Assembly (NCBI GenBank): GCA_009809945.1
Contig: WTPW01000422.1
Span: 216,657-280,656 of the forward strand
Length of the DNA stretch: 64,000 bases
Direction: 5' to 3'
Source of the DNA: Gigaspora margarita
Taxonomy: Eukaryota > Glomeromycota > Glomeromycetes > Diversisporales > Gigasporaceae
Shown piece after piece: positions 45,485-58,314 of the stretch. The position numbers and the translations under genes were made by a program. The notes below the pieces were generated by a model. The model saw only the letters and a list, made by a program, of their open reading frames with translations, was not told where the DNA came from and did no database searches. Every line of letters begins with the position of its first letter. The first letter of the stretch is position 1.

Positions 45485-46399
45485 TTATGATGTCAGTCTT
45501 AATAACAATCCAAAGAAAACGTTTTCATCCCAAATTTTGCCAACGGAAACTTCAGATGTATTAATATACCTAGTCATGAGAGTATAAGCATAACCTAAAT
45601 TTGTTTCTGTGTCATATTGAGATATATAAGGACTTCCACTTGCAGCATACCCGAGATCCACTTTTCTTATAACATAAAAATTTTGACGTTTTTTTGTAAT
45701 GCCTTGCCATTTGCAAAGGTGTTTACTATCTCTGATACAATCCTCCAAATTACCACCTACTGGATAACAAAATACACATGTTGGTTCATTATTTCCTATA
45801 TCGAATCTCCAACCAAGAGCTCCTGTATAATCTTGTAATCTCGCACCTCCTCTATTTGGATCTTTAAATGCAAACCTTACTAACGCATAATCATTCTCTC
45901 GAGGATCTACAAGGTGAGTATATGGTATTGCAACGTCTTCTACAGGAATAGCTCCTAGCGGTCCATTAGTTTCAGTGTCATACCCAGGAGAAAATGATAG
46001 GAAACTTAGATTATATTGCTTCCCATCTCTGTCAATAAGACAGTGCGCAGCAGTAAGTCCGATATTTCCATTAGCAGTATTGATTACGCTAGCAGTGCAA
46101 ACACCTATTGTAGTCTCATTGCCAGTTAAAAAGCGTCCAATAGGATAATTATGATTTGAGTTCACTACGCTAGAAAAAGGAGGCACTATTACATTTCGAG
46201 AATTTATTTTATTTTCATTTCTTGTTTTATTTCCTTTGTTTCTTTTGTTAAATCTTGTTGTTTCTTTAATTTTCTCTAAGGTCCGAAAGGCAAGGGTGTC
46301 ACTAATAATGTTTCTTTGGGAAATTACTGATGCAATTCCAGGAATGAATAGCATTGCAATCAATACAATCAATAAATAAGATGAAAATTTTTTATTCAT
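45485..46399 (-). CDS. Secreted trypsin-like serine protease
   Basis: A 304-residue open frame without interruption. Residues 1-27 form a signal peptide (MNKKF, then a leucine/isoleucine-rich core ending near GIAS). Residues 40-68 are Lys/Arg/Asn-rich and look like a propeptide. The chymotrypsin fold carries a visible triad: His119 in LTAAHC, Asp170 in ENDYALVRF, and Ser254 in AASGSP. The GxSGSP style is that of glutamyl-endopeptidase-like (S1B/S1) enzymes, although Ala252 replaces the usual Gly. Cys101 and Cys120 can pair, as in trypsins; further Cys residues are at 208, 211, 221 and 229. Length fits the family. Proteases of this type are numerous in mycorrhizal fungi; the substrate is unknown. 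It lies among transposon relics and is the only intact gene I can support here. Substrate specificity and expression cannot be read from the sequence. Confidence 0.85.
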   Translation of the reverse strand: MNKKFSSYLLIVLIAMLFIPGIASVISQRNIISDTLAFRTLEKIKETTRFNKRNKGNKTRNENKINSRNVIVPPFSSVVNSNHNYPIGRFLTGNETTIGVCTASVINTANGNIGLTAAHCLIDRDGKQYNLSFLSFSPGYDTETNGPLGAIPVEDVAIPYTHLVDPRENDYALVRFAFKDPNRGGARLQDYTGALGWRFDIGNNEPTCVFCYPVGGNLEDCIRDSKHLCKWQGITKKRQNFYVIRKVDLGYAASGSPYISQYDTETNLGYAYTLMTRYINTSEVSVGKIWDENVFFGLLLRLTS

Positions 46400-46466
46400 T
46401 TTTGTTAAAGTAATAAAGAAATCGTTTAAAAGAAAATTATAATGATAAATAAAGGTGATACTCTTG

Positions 46467-46490
46467 TTGCTTCTATTTATTTAAAACGTT
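46467..46490 (-). promoter_or_regulatory. Possible TATA-like element of the serine protease
   Basis: On the minus strand TTTTAAATAAATAGAAGC lies about 75 bp before the start codon. In DNA this A+T-rich such words are frequent, so support is weak. Confidence 0.25.
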
Positions 46491-46499
46491 CATCAATTA

Positions 46500-46759
46500 T
46501 ATTTTCTTTTACTTAAAATATAATAGGATCCGCGTTACACAATCGTTTACCGACATCTCATTTAGAGACATCACACCAAGTATATTTTACTAAAAATACT
46601 TACGTACGTTGTGAAGGGGTAAACTGTAATTGGAAATAAATTTTTCGTTATAAGTAGATCGAATGCACATTTAATTGTGGATCGGTGCATTTATTGAATA
46701 GAATCGATGCTGCGGTGGCTCAGATCGAATCTAGCCAAACTTAGTAATCTCAAAAGACA
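46500..46759. other. Intergenic region between the protease and Helitron H4
   Basis: No gene is seen. The sequence is somewhat richer in G+C and CpG than neighbouring DNA (GATCGAATGCACATTTAATT, ATCGATGCTGCGGTGG), which may reflect less decayed unique sequence. Confidence 0.35.
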
Positions 46760-46800
46760 TTAGGGTAGCTGCGCGATGCAGTCGCGCTAAAACCAGGAAC

Positions 46801-48190
46801 GTAGTATGATTATATTTGTATTTTTATGCTTGTTTTTGATAAAGATTTTTTTGAATTTAAGTTATAATATAAGTAATATGTATAGTTAGTAATTCAAATA
46901 TAAAAGTAGCACTAAGTTTTAAAAAATATATAACTTGGTTTGTAATTGTATAATATTTTTTTAAAAAAGGGTACACATTAATTTTAACTTTATTTGTTTG
47001 AATTAATTCATAATTTTGAGATTTTTAATATAGAGATTTATAGATAAAAATTTGTTAATGTAAAATAAAAGATTAAACATAAAAAAAATAATAGTAAAAT
47101 GTTAATAATAATTACTTTTGATTTATGCATTGATTTGAAGGTTTCGTGATAGTTGGTTTGATATAGAGATATAATTGGATCCAATTTTATATAATTAAAA
47201 AAGGTTTAAGACTGGTTCAAAATTTTATTTTATGATTGTTAGTTAAAAAGTTAATTAGCCAGGTTTGATTAGAGGATAAACAATTTCAAATAACAGGCGA
47301 GATTTAAATAGAGATGATTGTTGTATTAGATGTGATTGGTCAGAGTTAAATTATGATTATATAAAGCATATAAGAAATGAAAGAAAATGGTTGACTTTTT
47401 TCTTTTAAATCAAATAAAGGTTTCCGTATTGAAATGTTGTATTTTAACTTTGATTTGGTGCAAGGGTTATTACAGTTTGTCATAAAGAGTTGTTATATAT
47501 TTTAGTACATTTTATTTATTTAATAGGGTAGAAAATGCAATTAACGAGCTATTCGAAAGTGTGGTTAAGGTTATAGTATAGTTTGCCAAAGGCAGGTAAC
47601 ATTAATATAGTAAATCTTTTTGGTGTGAATAATATTTTTACTATTTAAATTAATTAGAAGTTTTTATAGTATATTATATATAGTTATTTTTATTAGTATT
47701 TAAAAAGATAATTAAATTATTCAAAGCTTTTATACTATATTATGTACAGTTATTTGGTTATTAGTATTCAAAAGGTAATAAATTAGAATAATATATAGTA
47801 TTGTTTATGTGATAATAGTTATGATTTTAGTATTTTTACATGGTTTAGATTATTAAATTTTAGGTTCAGAGTCGTGAAATAATAGTATTAAATTGAAATT
47901 ATAATTTTTTAGAAAATATGAATTATGGATAATATAATTTGAATATAAGAATGTATATAAATAAATATGTAGGTTACTACTAGTAAAATACTTTAGTGTT
48001 TATTGATTTAAAGGTTTAATTATCAGTTATAATATATAGAAGTTATAAATATAATTGATATGTTAATGATATGCAAATAGCAAAAAGTTGAAAGAATAAA
48101 TTTGGAGCATTTTGTATAGGTTTATGTTTGATTATATGTAAACATACAAATTTTGATTTTGGGTTATGATATATTTATTTATGGTAAATA
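46801..48190. other. Non-coding 3' portion of Helitron H4
   Basis: A+T-rich sequence between the helicase relic and the 3' hairpin. I see no gene. Such long non-coding 3' tails are common in Helitrons. Confidence 0.4.
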
Positions 48191-48199
48191 TTACTTGCT

Positions 48200-51100
48200 T
48201 ATCAACTACGTTAAATGAGCAATTCATCAGGCCATCTTTCTAACTGAGCTGTTTGTTGTGTACATTTATTTAGTTGGTCAAGTTCTTTTGAAGAGTGAGC
48301 GGTAATTTCAAATCAAGTATAGAATCTTTAAATGGTCTCAATAATAATAAATCATTTAGCATTTGTGCATGTGAGAGCATTACCTATATGCTATTGTAAG
48401 CACCACTAACTGATAAGTCAATAATTACTTTTTGTAATGTATGTCCTTGACATTTGTAATCTGTAAAGGCATAGGCTGGTGTCAAAGGTATTTGTAGACG
48501 TTGGAATTTTTTTTGAAGTTTTGATCCATCATGTTTATAAGCAGTATACATACATTCATGTTTAATTGGGTAAATAGGGATATGGTTAGAAGGCAGTTCT
48601 TTATATGAGCCAGCTATTGTATTTAATAATTCAACGATAACATATTTAGGAGGCTTATCAAGCATGAAGGTATTTTTATAGTGTGGTAAGATACTAATAG
48701 AGTTTTTGTTATATATAATTTGTTGAATAATTCCTTGAGTTCCATTGGCTAAATTGTCATAGATACATATATTAACAGCTAAAATGACTTTTATTCCAAT
48801 AAATAGAGGTAAAATTCCACATAGTGCATTTTGTTGTGTAATAGATGCTAATAGGAACTTTTTGTGATTAGTACCTGTTAAAATTTTTTGACAGTATGTA
48901 TCTTGAGCATAAGAGTAAATAAGAGGTTGAGAAAGATCATTAGCATGCTCTTTTGAAGTATCAAAGTTTAACTGAACATGAATATCACTGTGTGTTACAA
49001 GAAATGTAGCATCTTTCTATTCATCAGATACTATTTGATTATCTCTAATAATTCTTGATCTTAAAGCTTCTCTTTGAATTTTAGCAAGAGTTCCTTGACG
49101 CATATCTTTTAATAAAGAAGCATAGAAAAAGTCACATTGGTTTTTTGAGTTCAATAACATGTTTAACACTTAACTATAGGTTTCTACCTATAGCATTTGT
49201 AATAGTGCGAGTATTAATTGAAGAATTTTTTAGTATTTTTTTGTTTTGTATCTTTTGTTAAACAATTTTCATTATTTGGGGGTTCATTATTAGAGGTTAT
49301 TTCAATAGTAGTAACTTTATTTGGTACATATAGTGCAGTATCAAGAACTGGTGGTAATTGCATGAAATCTCTACAAAAAAGAATGTTTAATCCAGCAAAA
49401 GGAGCAGATGTATTAGTTGCTTTTACAATTTTTAAAAAAGAATGAAATCGAGCTAAAAGTGATTGACCTATCATTGAAACTTTATCTATTATAATATACT
49501 GAATTTTATTTCAAACTTCTTGTAAACATTGTAAATATTCACCAGTCAGATTAGTTTTTTTGTAGTTTTAAAACCAAAACCACACACAGAATGTAAAGTA
49601 TATCCAGATATATTTGTAGCTGCAATTCTTGTAGGTGCAAGAATAAGTAGAGTATCTCTTTGACCAATATAATTAAAGTATTCACATATTGCTTGGATTA
49701 CTTTTGATTTGCCAGTACCACCTGCACCAGTAAGAAATAGTAATAATTGTAATAGTTTAATTGTGTTAGTTGGTTTGTTTCTTCGTTAATGATCACATAC
49801 AAAAAAGTAGGTTTTTTTTTGTTCTTTATTCAACCCAATTGCAAATTTTTCTAGAGGATCTATATATTTATTATTAATTGGTATAGAAAACAAATTACTA
49901 TACTGAGGTATAACAAATGTATTTGGCAGTAAGTTATTATTTGTTTTATTGATATCAATATTTTGCCATGCTAATTTTCGAGAGGTAATAGTTGAGCACC
50001 ATGCTTCAAAAAGTTTATTATCATAATCATTACATTGATGTATATTTTTTTTATTATTTAGTATATTTATTTCTTCACTATTTTGAGAAAAAGAATTAAA
50101 CAAGAAATTTAATTTGTTTAGAGGAAATCTACCTCTTATACGTAAATAGTTTATAGCTGTATCTACTGTATTTATATTTTTTAAACCAGTTCTGATAATT
50201 AATATTGGATCCAACTTACTTAAATTTTTATTATCATCACATGATAACATTTGATTATTATCATTATCAGATGAAAAGTATTCTTCATCAGTATTAAATT
50301 CAGATGCACAATGATTAATATGTTGAATTTTTGCATGTACTAGATTGTTTATTGCTGTTTTTCGTAATTCATTATCTAAATCAGATTCATCTGAACATTG
50401 ATGTATTAATTTAATATTGTTAATAATATATTGAAACTTGATGATAATAAAGAATTATTTAAAAAATCTTGACATGCTTCTAACCAAGAAATATGGTTTT
50501 TACAAAGATTAGTAATATGTTTCCATGGTTTAAATAGCATAAGTATACATAATCCATATTGCTCTGCATTTTGAGAATCATTTTTTTTTTGGAATTCTTT
50601 TGCTATTTAATACAACTACTTGTTCAGTACTATGTTTTCTATGTAACTGAATATGAGTTTTATATTGAGAATGCCCAAGATCATTTTCATATCCTTCAAG
50701 CAAAAAACAATCAATATGCTCATTACCTTCTCTTGAGGATTAATTTGCTAATATACTAAGATGGTGTGCATTTAAAGAAATTTTTTGTACAGTAGAGGCA
50801 TAATCATATAGGCACATATTGCTCAAAAATTGACCTCTAAACTGGTAATCAATACAAAGATTAGCAGCTATTAAGTCATTATTAGATGTTGAGATTAAAA
50901 AAGACTCTGTTATAATATTTTGGTTATTTAGATCTTGATGTGCATTTTCGATAATAATATAATTATATTTTGTCTGCTCATTAGTTAAATAGTATTCAAT
51001 TGAATGGAGATAAATGTGAGCAAATTTATTTGGAGTATAGTGATTATTAATTTCTAGCAAATAAGCTGAAACCTGTGGACCAGTAAGTTCTGTTTGACCA

Positions 51101-53965
51101 GCTATCTTATTAAGACATTTTGTAATTAGCTTACGAGATTGATCCACAAGATTTAGTAAAAAATTATTAGATGCTTGTTTTAAGAAATTTTCTATTATAA
51201 TAGCACACATTAAAAATGAACTAGATATATTAATATTGGATTTAGTAATGTAATTTGTAATATAATATATATAGGCTAGAGCTAATTTTCGAGCAGAAAT
51301 AAACTTAATATTATTGTTTTCTTGACATGCAGATGTAATATAAGGGTTATGGTTATTAATATATGCATTAGTGTGTTGAATTGCAATAACACCTTGTTCT
51401 GAAAAAATTATACCAGGTGGACTAACCAATTCTCTTGAAAAATCAAATCTGCAGTTACGAACTAAACCTCAGTTATATTTTTTGCAAGACTTATTACAAC
51501 GATGAAATAAAGTATGCTTAGCTATTGCAAGTAAATCTAAGTAAAATTTTTTAGCAAAATTAGTCAAACTAGGATCTGGAATAGGAAAAAAAGATGGATG
51601 CATTCGTTTTTCTTTAATAGACTTTGGTGCTCTATATTCAGCTTCTAACATACTATCAGTTAAAATTTCATTATTAGTAAGATAATTAATATCTTCTCGA
51701 ACTATATCACTAATATATAGTAATAAATGTTGGGAAAATTCATTATTATTTTTAAGCTTTTCTCGAATTTGAATTGGGTCTAGTGAGCCATGAAGCCATA
51801 AGAGCATATAACAATGAGGAGTACCTCGATCTTGATACTCGACAACACTATAATAATTTTTTATAAAACCAAACACACAATCCTTTTTTCTATTATATCC
51901 AATGACTATATCTAAAATAGATTTAATGACAATATCAAAATATTTAGAAACAGCTGAAGGATCAAGATGTGCAAGTCAAGCACACTCAGTTGCTTTTGGA
52001 AAATTTTTAGGCAAAAGTGTATTAATATCAATTTCACTACCTGTATACATCATTACTATAGGGCTATATAGATTAGCAGGATTAATAGTAATAAACAAAG
52101 ATGGCATACCATCTCTTATCATTAATGCAAATATTTCATTATGCATACGAATATGGGATTGATAAGATGCCATTAATTTAGAGCCAGCAACATTTATATT
52201 TCTAAGTAGGTCAAGAATTGCAGAGTTTGTTATAGGTTCATTATTTTGTTCTTGTTCAATTGCTTCTTTTATATCTTCAGAGGTAATAGTTGCAATTAAT
52301 TCAGCTGATTGTTCAAATTAATATTTTTAGTCAAACTATAAGACTCAGAAGACACTTCATGTCATTGTAAAATATCAAAAGCAACAAAACTAAGTAATAT
52401 ATGTTGACAGGATTTGGAGTCACAATGACACATAAGGTGATTAAGATATTTCATTAAAGATATACATGGAATACAGTTTTCATGACCTCCAATACCATAA
52501 GAAAAAAGTGTAGGAAAAACAGAAGGAAAGAGAAAATCATTTCTATACTCATTTAGAGGTTCACAGCAATGAGGAATATATACTAATAGAGGATTTGAAT
52601 TATTTGATTTATTTTTATTATTATCACTAATTATAGTATTATCAAATAATTAATTATTATTAGACTTATTTGATTTATTTAATGGTTTTTGAATAGCAAG
52701 CAGTGTAAGTTCATTTTCTGTTACTAGAACATTATCAGTATTTAAAATGCCAGAAGATCTAAGCTCAGCTGTTCTACTAGTTGAATTATCATCATTATCA
52801 CTATCTAATTTATTACAATCAAATGGATCTTGAACATATCTAGTATAATGTTTATATTCTTGTGAATTAATATTAACATGAGTAGTTGTTAAAAGTAAAG
52901 AATTAGGAATTTCTCCTTCAGGGAATGTATCTAAAATTGTTTTATCAAATTTAAAGTTTTTAAATAATATATTATATTTAAAAAGCCAACAGAGAGCAGT
53001 AGTAATCTTGCATTTTCAAACTTAAAGTACTTTTTTAAGATGATAATCAGTAGGGTTTCCTTGTCCTACAAATATAACTTTAATATATTCACATAAATGA
53101 TAAGTAGGTAATAGCAAGACCTTAACAATTGAACCTAGATTTTGAGGTAATATGACAATATGTCCTTTGAGTTTGTGATGTATATGTCTCTTATTTGTTA
53201 ATTGAATAATATTCATATATATATATCTAGGAGAAATTAAAATTTGTTCAGGAATAGTTAAGTCTTGAAGACACAATGGTGTAGGACCAATCCATATATT
53301 ATTTGCTAAAAAAAGTAGTGGTGTTTTATTTTTTTGTAAAAAAGCAAAGCAGGTCTTACAAACTCACAAGTTAAAAGGGTTATCAATATTACTATTTTGA
53401 AATTCAGAGTAAACAGGTATAAATCCATTATGATTAAGAATAATTTTTAATCCAGAAGATCTAATATAAGGATGATTATAGTAAAAATTAATTTCAAAAG
53501 ATGGATCAGTAAGTAGTTGTGGTGCAGCAATTAATGATAAATTTATTTCATCTACTCAAACTTCTTTGAAATCCTTGTTTCAGCATAATTTTGAGCAAAT
53601 AGCACATAGCATTTCTCGTAAATTATCTAAGCTAACTTTATTACAAAACTCAGCTAAAGCATTTTTTGATACACTTGCTTCAATTAAGTGTGGCAATTTG
53701 AATGTTCTTTTGACAATTTATCAAAATATTCATCCATTTCTAAAACAAGTAAAGGTACATCAAAGTGTTTAGCCTGACAGTTCTAGTAAGTCAATCAAGG
53801 GTTCTTTTTTGTTTTTGTTCAATTTTCTGTGTTTTATTGTAAATATGATCATAATTATGTCTTTTATTATATTCCAAAGTTTCAAATTTTTTTGTTTGAT
53901 GGTTTGATCTAGCTTGTTCACAAGCTTTTCTTTTTTTAGCTTTCCTCTGGTCTCAATAGCAGACG
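48200..53965 (-). pseudogene. Helitron Rep/helicase protein relic
   Basis: Minus-strand fragments are collinear with a RepHel protein. A basic N-terminus (KRKACEQARSNHQTKKFE) lies at 53960-53900. A region like DUF6570 (CKTCFAFLQKNKTPLLFLAN, LTIPEQILISPRYIYM) spans 53400-53100. The Helitron-like N domain has LFITINPANLYSPI at about 52080. The Rep motif PHCYMLLWL (codon 51808-51810 is Tyr where His is usual) lies near 51800. The two-tyrosine motif YYITNYITK is near 51270. The PIF1-type helicase has Walker A GAGGTGK at 49705-49728, Walker B IIIDKVSM (normally DEVSM) at 49472-49495, FCRDFMQLPPV near 49360, FTDYKCQGHTLQKV near 48450, and MLSHAQ (normally SRV/SRA) at 48365-48380. Many stops (several TGA at likely Arg or Trp sites) and frameshifts make it inactive. 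It is the rolling-circle replication initiator and helicase of the element in which it lies. Confidence 0.8.
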
Positions 53966-54480
53966 TTTTTTTAAAAAAAACTAAAAGTACATAAACAATG
54001 ACTTAACCAAATGACTCTGAACTTAATCCTGAAGATATTTAAAAAATAACTTACTGATTACTGAAATAATTAATTGATATATTTTAGTATAAAATAAATT
54101 AAAAAATCTTTTTAATCCTAATAGAAAATTGTAAAAAAACTAATTTATTCCAAATAAAAAAAAGTATAATTAAGTATATCTAATTTTAGATATCTAAAAT
54201 CTATAAGAATAGCGAATATAGCTCTGAAGTACTGGTATAATAAATTTGCAGTGAAAAATATTTACAAAAGATATGTACATTCTTTATCTGACAAAACAGA
54301 TATTTTATAGGTATTAATTTGAATGAAAAATATAATAATTAGTAATTAAATACAATTTATTATTACAAAATTGTGTAATTTTTGGTGAGAATAGAAAATC
54401 AATTTGATCAGAATTGGTTATACTTCAACACATAACTCATATAAGTTGCAAAACTTTTGAACAAGACATATTATAGTTTG

Positions 54481-54660
54481 TCTATTATAATACAGATTAT
54501 AATACAGTAATATATAATATATTTATATTATATTATATTATATATTATTATATTATATTTTATATTATTATTTTATTTTATTTTATATATTTATTATATA
54601 TTATATATTTTATATATATATTATATATTATTATATATTATATATATAATACAATTTTTC
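54481..54660. repeat. Pure A+T microsatellite
   Basis: About 180 bp of only A and T apart from a few bases, made of TATATTATAT-like variants. It lies in the 5' non-coding part of Helitron H4. Confidence 0.85.
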
Positions 54661-55754
54661 ATTTCAACCTATCAACCCATAGATCAATTCTTCATTTGTT
54701 AACTAATTGTACTGCATATTATACAAAGTTCAACAGGTATATAATAAAAAAAAAACATAGAAAATAATTTCTACACTTTGCAACCTAAATGGCCAAGTCC
54801 AAGTCAATCATGTGATGGCCCAAATCAATTGAGCTACTAGATAAGGAGGCAGCACTGTTGAATATAGTAAAAAATTATATAGCTAAAAGATGAAGATCGA
54901 GACAGATATGTTGTTAGAAACTTTATGGTCCTTGTACTGATATTACAGCTGCAAAATCTGAATATCAACAACCAAAGGTCCTTGCACTGTTATTAAACCC
55001 AAATGTTATAACCAAAGTTCTTACATTGTCACTGCAGCTGTGAAGCCTTACTATACAAATTGAAAATCAAGACTCATTATATTCAGTGGTGGAATGCAAG
55101 AATGATGATCATACCAGCCTTTTCCAAGGCATATCAACCTTTTATTCATCCCATTTCTGTTATTCACATATGCCAACCTTACTACATACCCCATAGCCCA
55201 ACAATCTTTACCTATATAATGCTATCTAAAGAAAATTTAATACTAATCATTCAAGTTGACATAAGTTAACAGATTGAAAAGATGGCTAAGCAGGAATATG
55301 CTGGGAACAATCTGGTCAAGCCTGAATATAGCTGTTAATCCTAATCGGGAATTCAATCAAGCAACGTGAGAGAAACACAAAGCCAGATAATTAAAAAGAA
55401 GTTAATGAGCAACCTAATTGAGAATCACTAACATATTTCAATAATATATATAATACCAGTGTAAATCAGACTAACCCAAAATAAACAATACAAGAACTTA
55501 TCTGTGATCTGCAAAATATAGCAAATATAGCCTCTGAAGATCCTATATATGTTTATGGTATGATTAAACATATTTTTATTTCTATTACTTCATTGTTATT
55601 TTAAACCAGCATGTATGTATGTATGAATGTAGTATCAGTAATGAACATTATGTATTACTTGATATCGTTTAGTTAATTGCGCAAAAAAAAGCATAAAATA
55701 CAGGTTAACCATGCAGCACATCAATAAGAATAGCTTGTTACACCAGCACAGAAA

Positions 55755-55905
55755 ATTGACATATGAAATCATAGATTTTTTAATGTCCAATCAAATGCAA
55801 GATATTGCGAACACACCATTCTAGATGGCGGTAACCATACACTCCATCAATTCACATGACTGCATTCATGGTATCTGTCAATTCACATGACTGCATTCCT
55901 GGTAC
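55755..55905 (-). repeat. Helitron 5' subterminal block, also at 41030-41155
   Basis: GAAATCATAGATTTTTTAAT, GTCCAATCAAATGCAAGATA, TTGCGAAC and CATTCTAGATGGCGGTAACC closely match 41041-41130. This common start supports that H3 and H4 are members of one family. Confidence 0.7.
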
Positions 55906-55909
55906 ATGT

Positions 55910-57300
55910 CAATTTAAAATTTATACTGATTGAAATATATATATACAATAATTTTTTTAAAAAACAAATGTGTATTTACAAAACAAGTAAATAGTAAACA
56001 AATAAAAGGCTTAAATTTAATCATATGATACATTAAGTTATTGTATAGGTTGTAAAAATAACTAAAGTTGCACAGGTTAACTGGTCATAGGCTAAAGGCT
56101 ATGTGATATAGGTTAGTCCGTGTAAATTTAGTTATTTATGTTAAATAGAAATATAATACATTATATATCATATGCTTTCTCAAAAAAAAACTCCATTATT
56201 CAGTGATGATTTGTGAAAAATTTTACTATGTTAACTTAAAAATGTTTACTAATCAAAATTGAAGCACATATCTTCACTAATTGAATCTTAATTTTTACAA
56301 AAAAATATTAGAAACTCGCAAAGATATCAAGGTTTTTGTTAATTCAGATATCTATGTTTTTCAAGTTTTTCATTCGACTTACACTATGTCTGGAAAAACT
56401 TTCTCAAAATGAAACCTCAAAATGCTACTAAGTAAGTTAATAGTTATGAAATTTAGCTATTCTTAGTAAAATTTCTTCAAAAATAAATAAATATTGACAA
56501 AAATATCTATATTTTTCATTTAGCTTCTAGATTTGGGTTTCTCCATAGTGAAGAGTTTGAAAAATCATGGTACTCACTCTAATTTTTCAAAAATTCTAAT
56601 AAAACAAGTTACTGCGCACTATTAAAATAAAGATAAACAATTGAATTTTATTTTCTGAAATTTCAAGTAATTTTGTTTAATTTTAGTTCCAGAATAGCTT
56701 TTTTCATTTGAAAACATTAATATTTCTTTTTAGATCATTTTTTATATATGTTTTGAAAAGTATTTGATCATAGAGTCAAATTTCAATAATAAAATATTAA
56801 AAGTTATTTTATAAAATAATGTTTTTTGGATTTATTTTACAACTTTTGTTAGTAACTCAAAGTTTGATTGTCTTAATAAAATTTTGCATAAATAGTGTTG
56901 TCAGCTTTTTTTATTATATACTTTTTTTTATTATACTATACCAATTATTATTGATATATAGGGTCTTTGCCTTGAAAATGATTATCGAACTATGTAGATT
57001 TTATAAATAAAATTAAAATTTTTAGCATCCAGTAATCTAATTTAAATAAACTTTTTTTTATTTTGTGGATCTTGATGAGTTTTACAAAATAAAAAAAGGG
57101 TTATTTGAATTGAATTATTGGTTGGCTAGAAATTTTAATATTTATTGTTAAAATCTACATAGTTATATGAGGTCATTTTCAAGACAAAAACCCTATATGT
57201 TAAATTGCAATTTTAAATTGACATGTGTCACTTTAAAATTGACATGAATTGTAAAGTGACACATAATTTATATATAACTAGTGCGATAGGTGGCACATTC
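55910..57300. other. Gene-free region with a foldback at 56954-57200
   Basis: No gene is seen. At 56954-57200 two arms of about 115 bp are inverted (ATATAGGGTCTTTGCCTTGA against ATATAGGGTTTTTGTCTTGA, then AACTATGTAGATTTTA). The centre has AATAAACTTTTTTTTATT, which resembles the MITE at 5279-5570. A 13-bp perfect hairpin ATGTGTCACTTTA lies at 57220-57265. Confidence 0.55.
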
Positions 57301-57389
57301 GCGCCACCAATCTTATACAGCTCTTTTTAAATTATATAACTGTTAAAAATTTATTGTAAAAATTATCATTTATTGTAGCATACACAGTA

Positions 57390-58080
57390 CATAGTCAAAT
57401 TTGAAGTTGTATTGAAATTATTGTGATTTCTATGATTTATTGTAAAGAATTTTGTTACAAAATTTATTGATCCAATATGTATTATGATTAAAGTTATTAT
57501 TAGAATAATCATAATTTTACTATAAGTTACTGTAAAAAATTCTGTTATGGAATTTATTTGCTTTTTGGTGTCTATAGTATGTAGTTAAGATTCTAAGTTA
57601 TCATTTTGGTATTACAGTATATGCAGCATTAAAGTTAATATTAGCACTATAATTTTTATGTAAAAAAAATAGTTACAGAATGTACTTATTATTCTAAAGA
57701 TCCAGTATATAGTTTAGGTTGAGTTGGTTACATTGAAATTATGGTTTGCAGTAAAATCCTGTCACAGAATTTATTGGCTAATGTGATATAATAATAGTTA
57801 AGTTAGTATTGGAATTATCTTGATTTCTACTGTAAACAAAATTTACTTTTTGTTTTAATAGTTATAGCATGTAATTAAAAAATTTATTACTATAATTTTA
57901 ATTGGTAGATTATAGTATAAGCAAAATTTTGATAAAATCGATTCTACTATGAATAAGTATTCGTGATATAATCCAAGAGGTGCATATTTTGAAAAATCAA
58001 CTTTGCATGACTTTAGCTATTATGATAAAACTGTATTGGAATTGACAATTGCTGTTCTATCTAATTTAATGTAAGAATTT
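57390..58080 (+). repeat. Satellite-like array, about 110-bp units
   Basis: Variants of TTTATTGTAAAGAATTTTGT, TACAAAATTTATTGATC and a STAGTTAAGWTT word recur about every 110 bp, six or so times. Similar units lie at 33800-34250. Strongly diverged. Confidence 0.55.
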
Positions 58081-58314
58081 TGTTACAAAATTTACTGATT
58101 ATTGCTGTATTGTCATACATACATATGTAGATACAGTACTGATGCAATGATACTCAGTGTTTGGTTAATTATAATTTGATGTTTGTCACAGCTCAGAAGA
58201 GACTTTATGAACCTTGCTATCAATTTAGCTTTAAGCCATAGTTATTATTCATTATGTGTGTTTTTCAAATTTTTTCTAAAAGATTCTTTTTTTTTTTTTA
58301 CATGTAGTGAACCT

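Larger units (their letters stand above)
46760..55904 (-). mobile_element. Autonomous Helitron H4 (dead), with both termini
   Basis: The 5' end on the minus strand is GTACCAGGAATGCAGTCATG near 55904. The 3' end at 46760 is TTCCTGGTTTTA, then hairpin GCGCGACTGCATCGCGC, then AGCTACCCTAA followed by T. CTAA fits the CTRR terminal rule and insertion before T fits Helitron target use. The coding relic at 53965-48200 is on the same strand and in the right place. The subterminal words CCAGGAAC near the start and GTTCCTGG near the end are inverted relative to each other, as in Helitron2-like elements. A 33-bp tandem duplication is present at the 5' end. Confidence 0.65.

Noticed and set aside
51902..52162. 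86-codon plus-strand open frame
   Set aside because: Antisense to the Helitron N domain, whose minus-strand motifs are recognisable.
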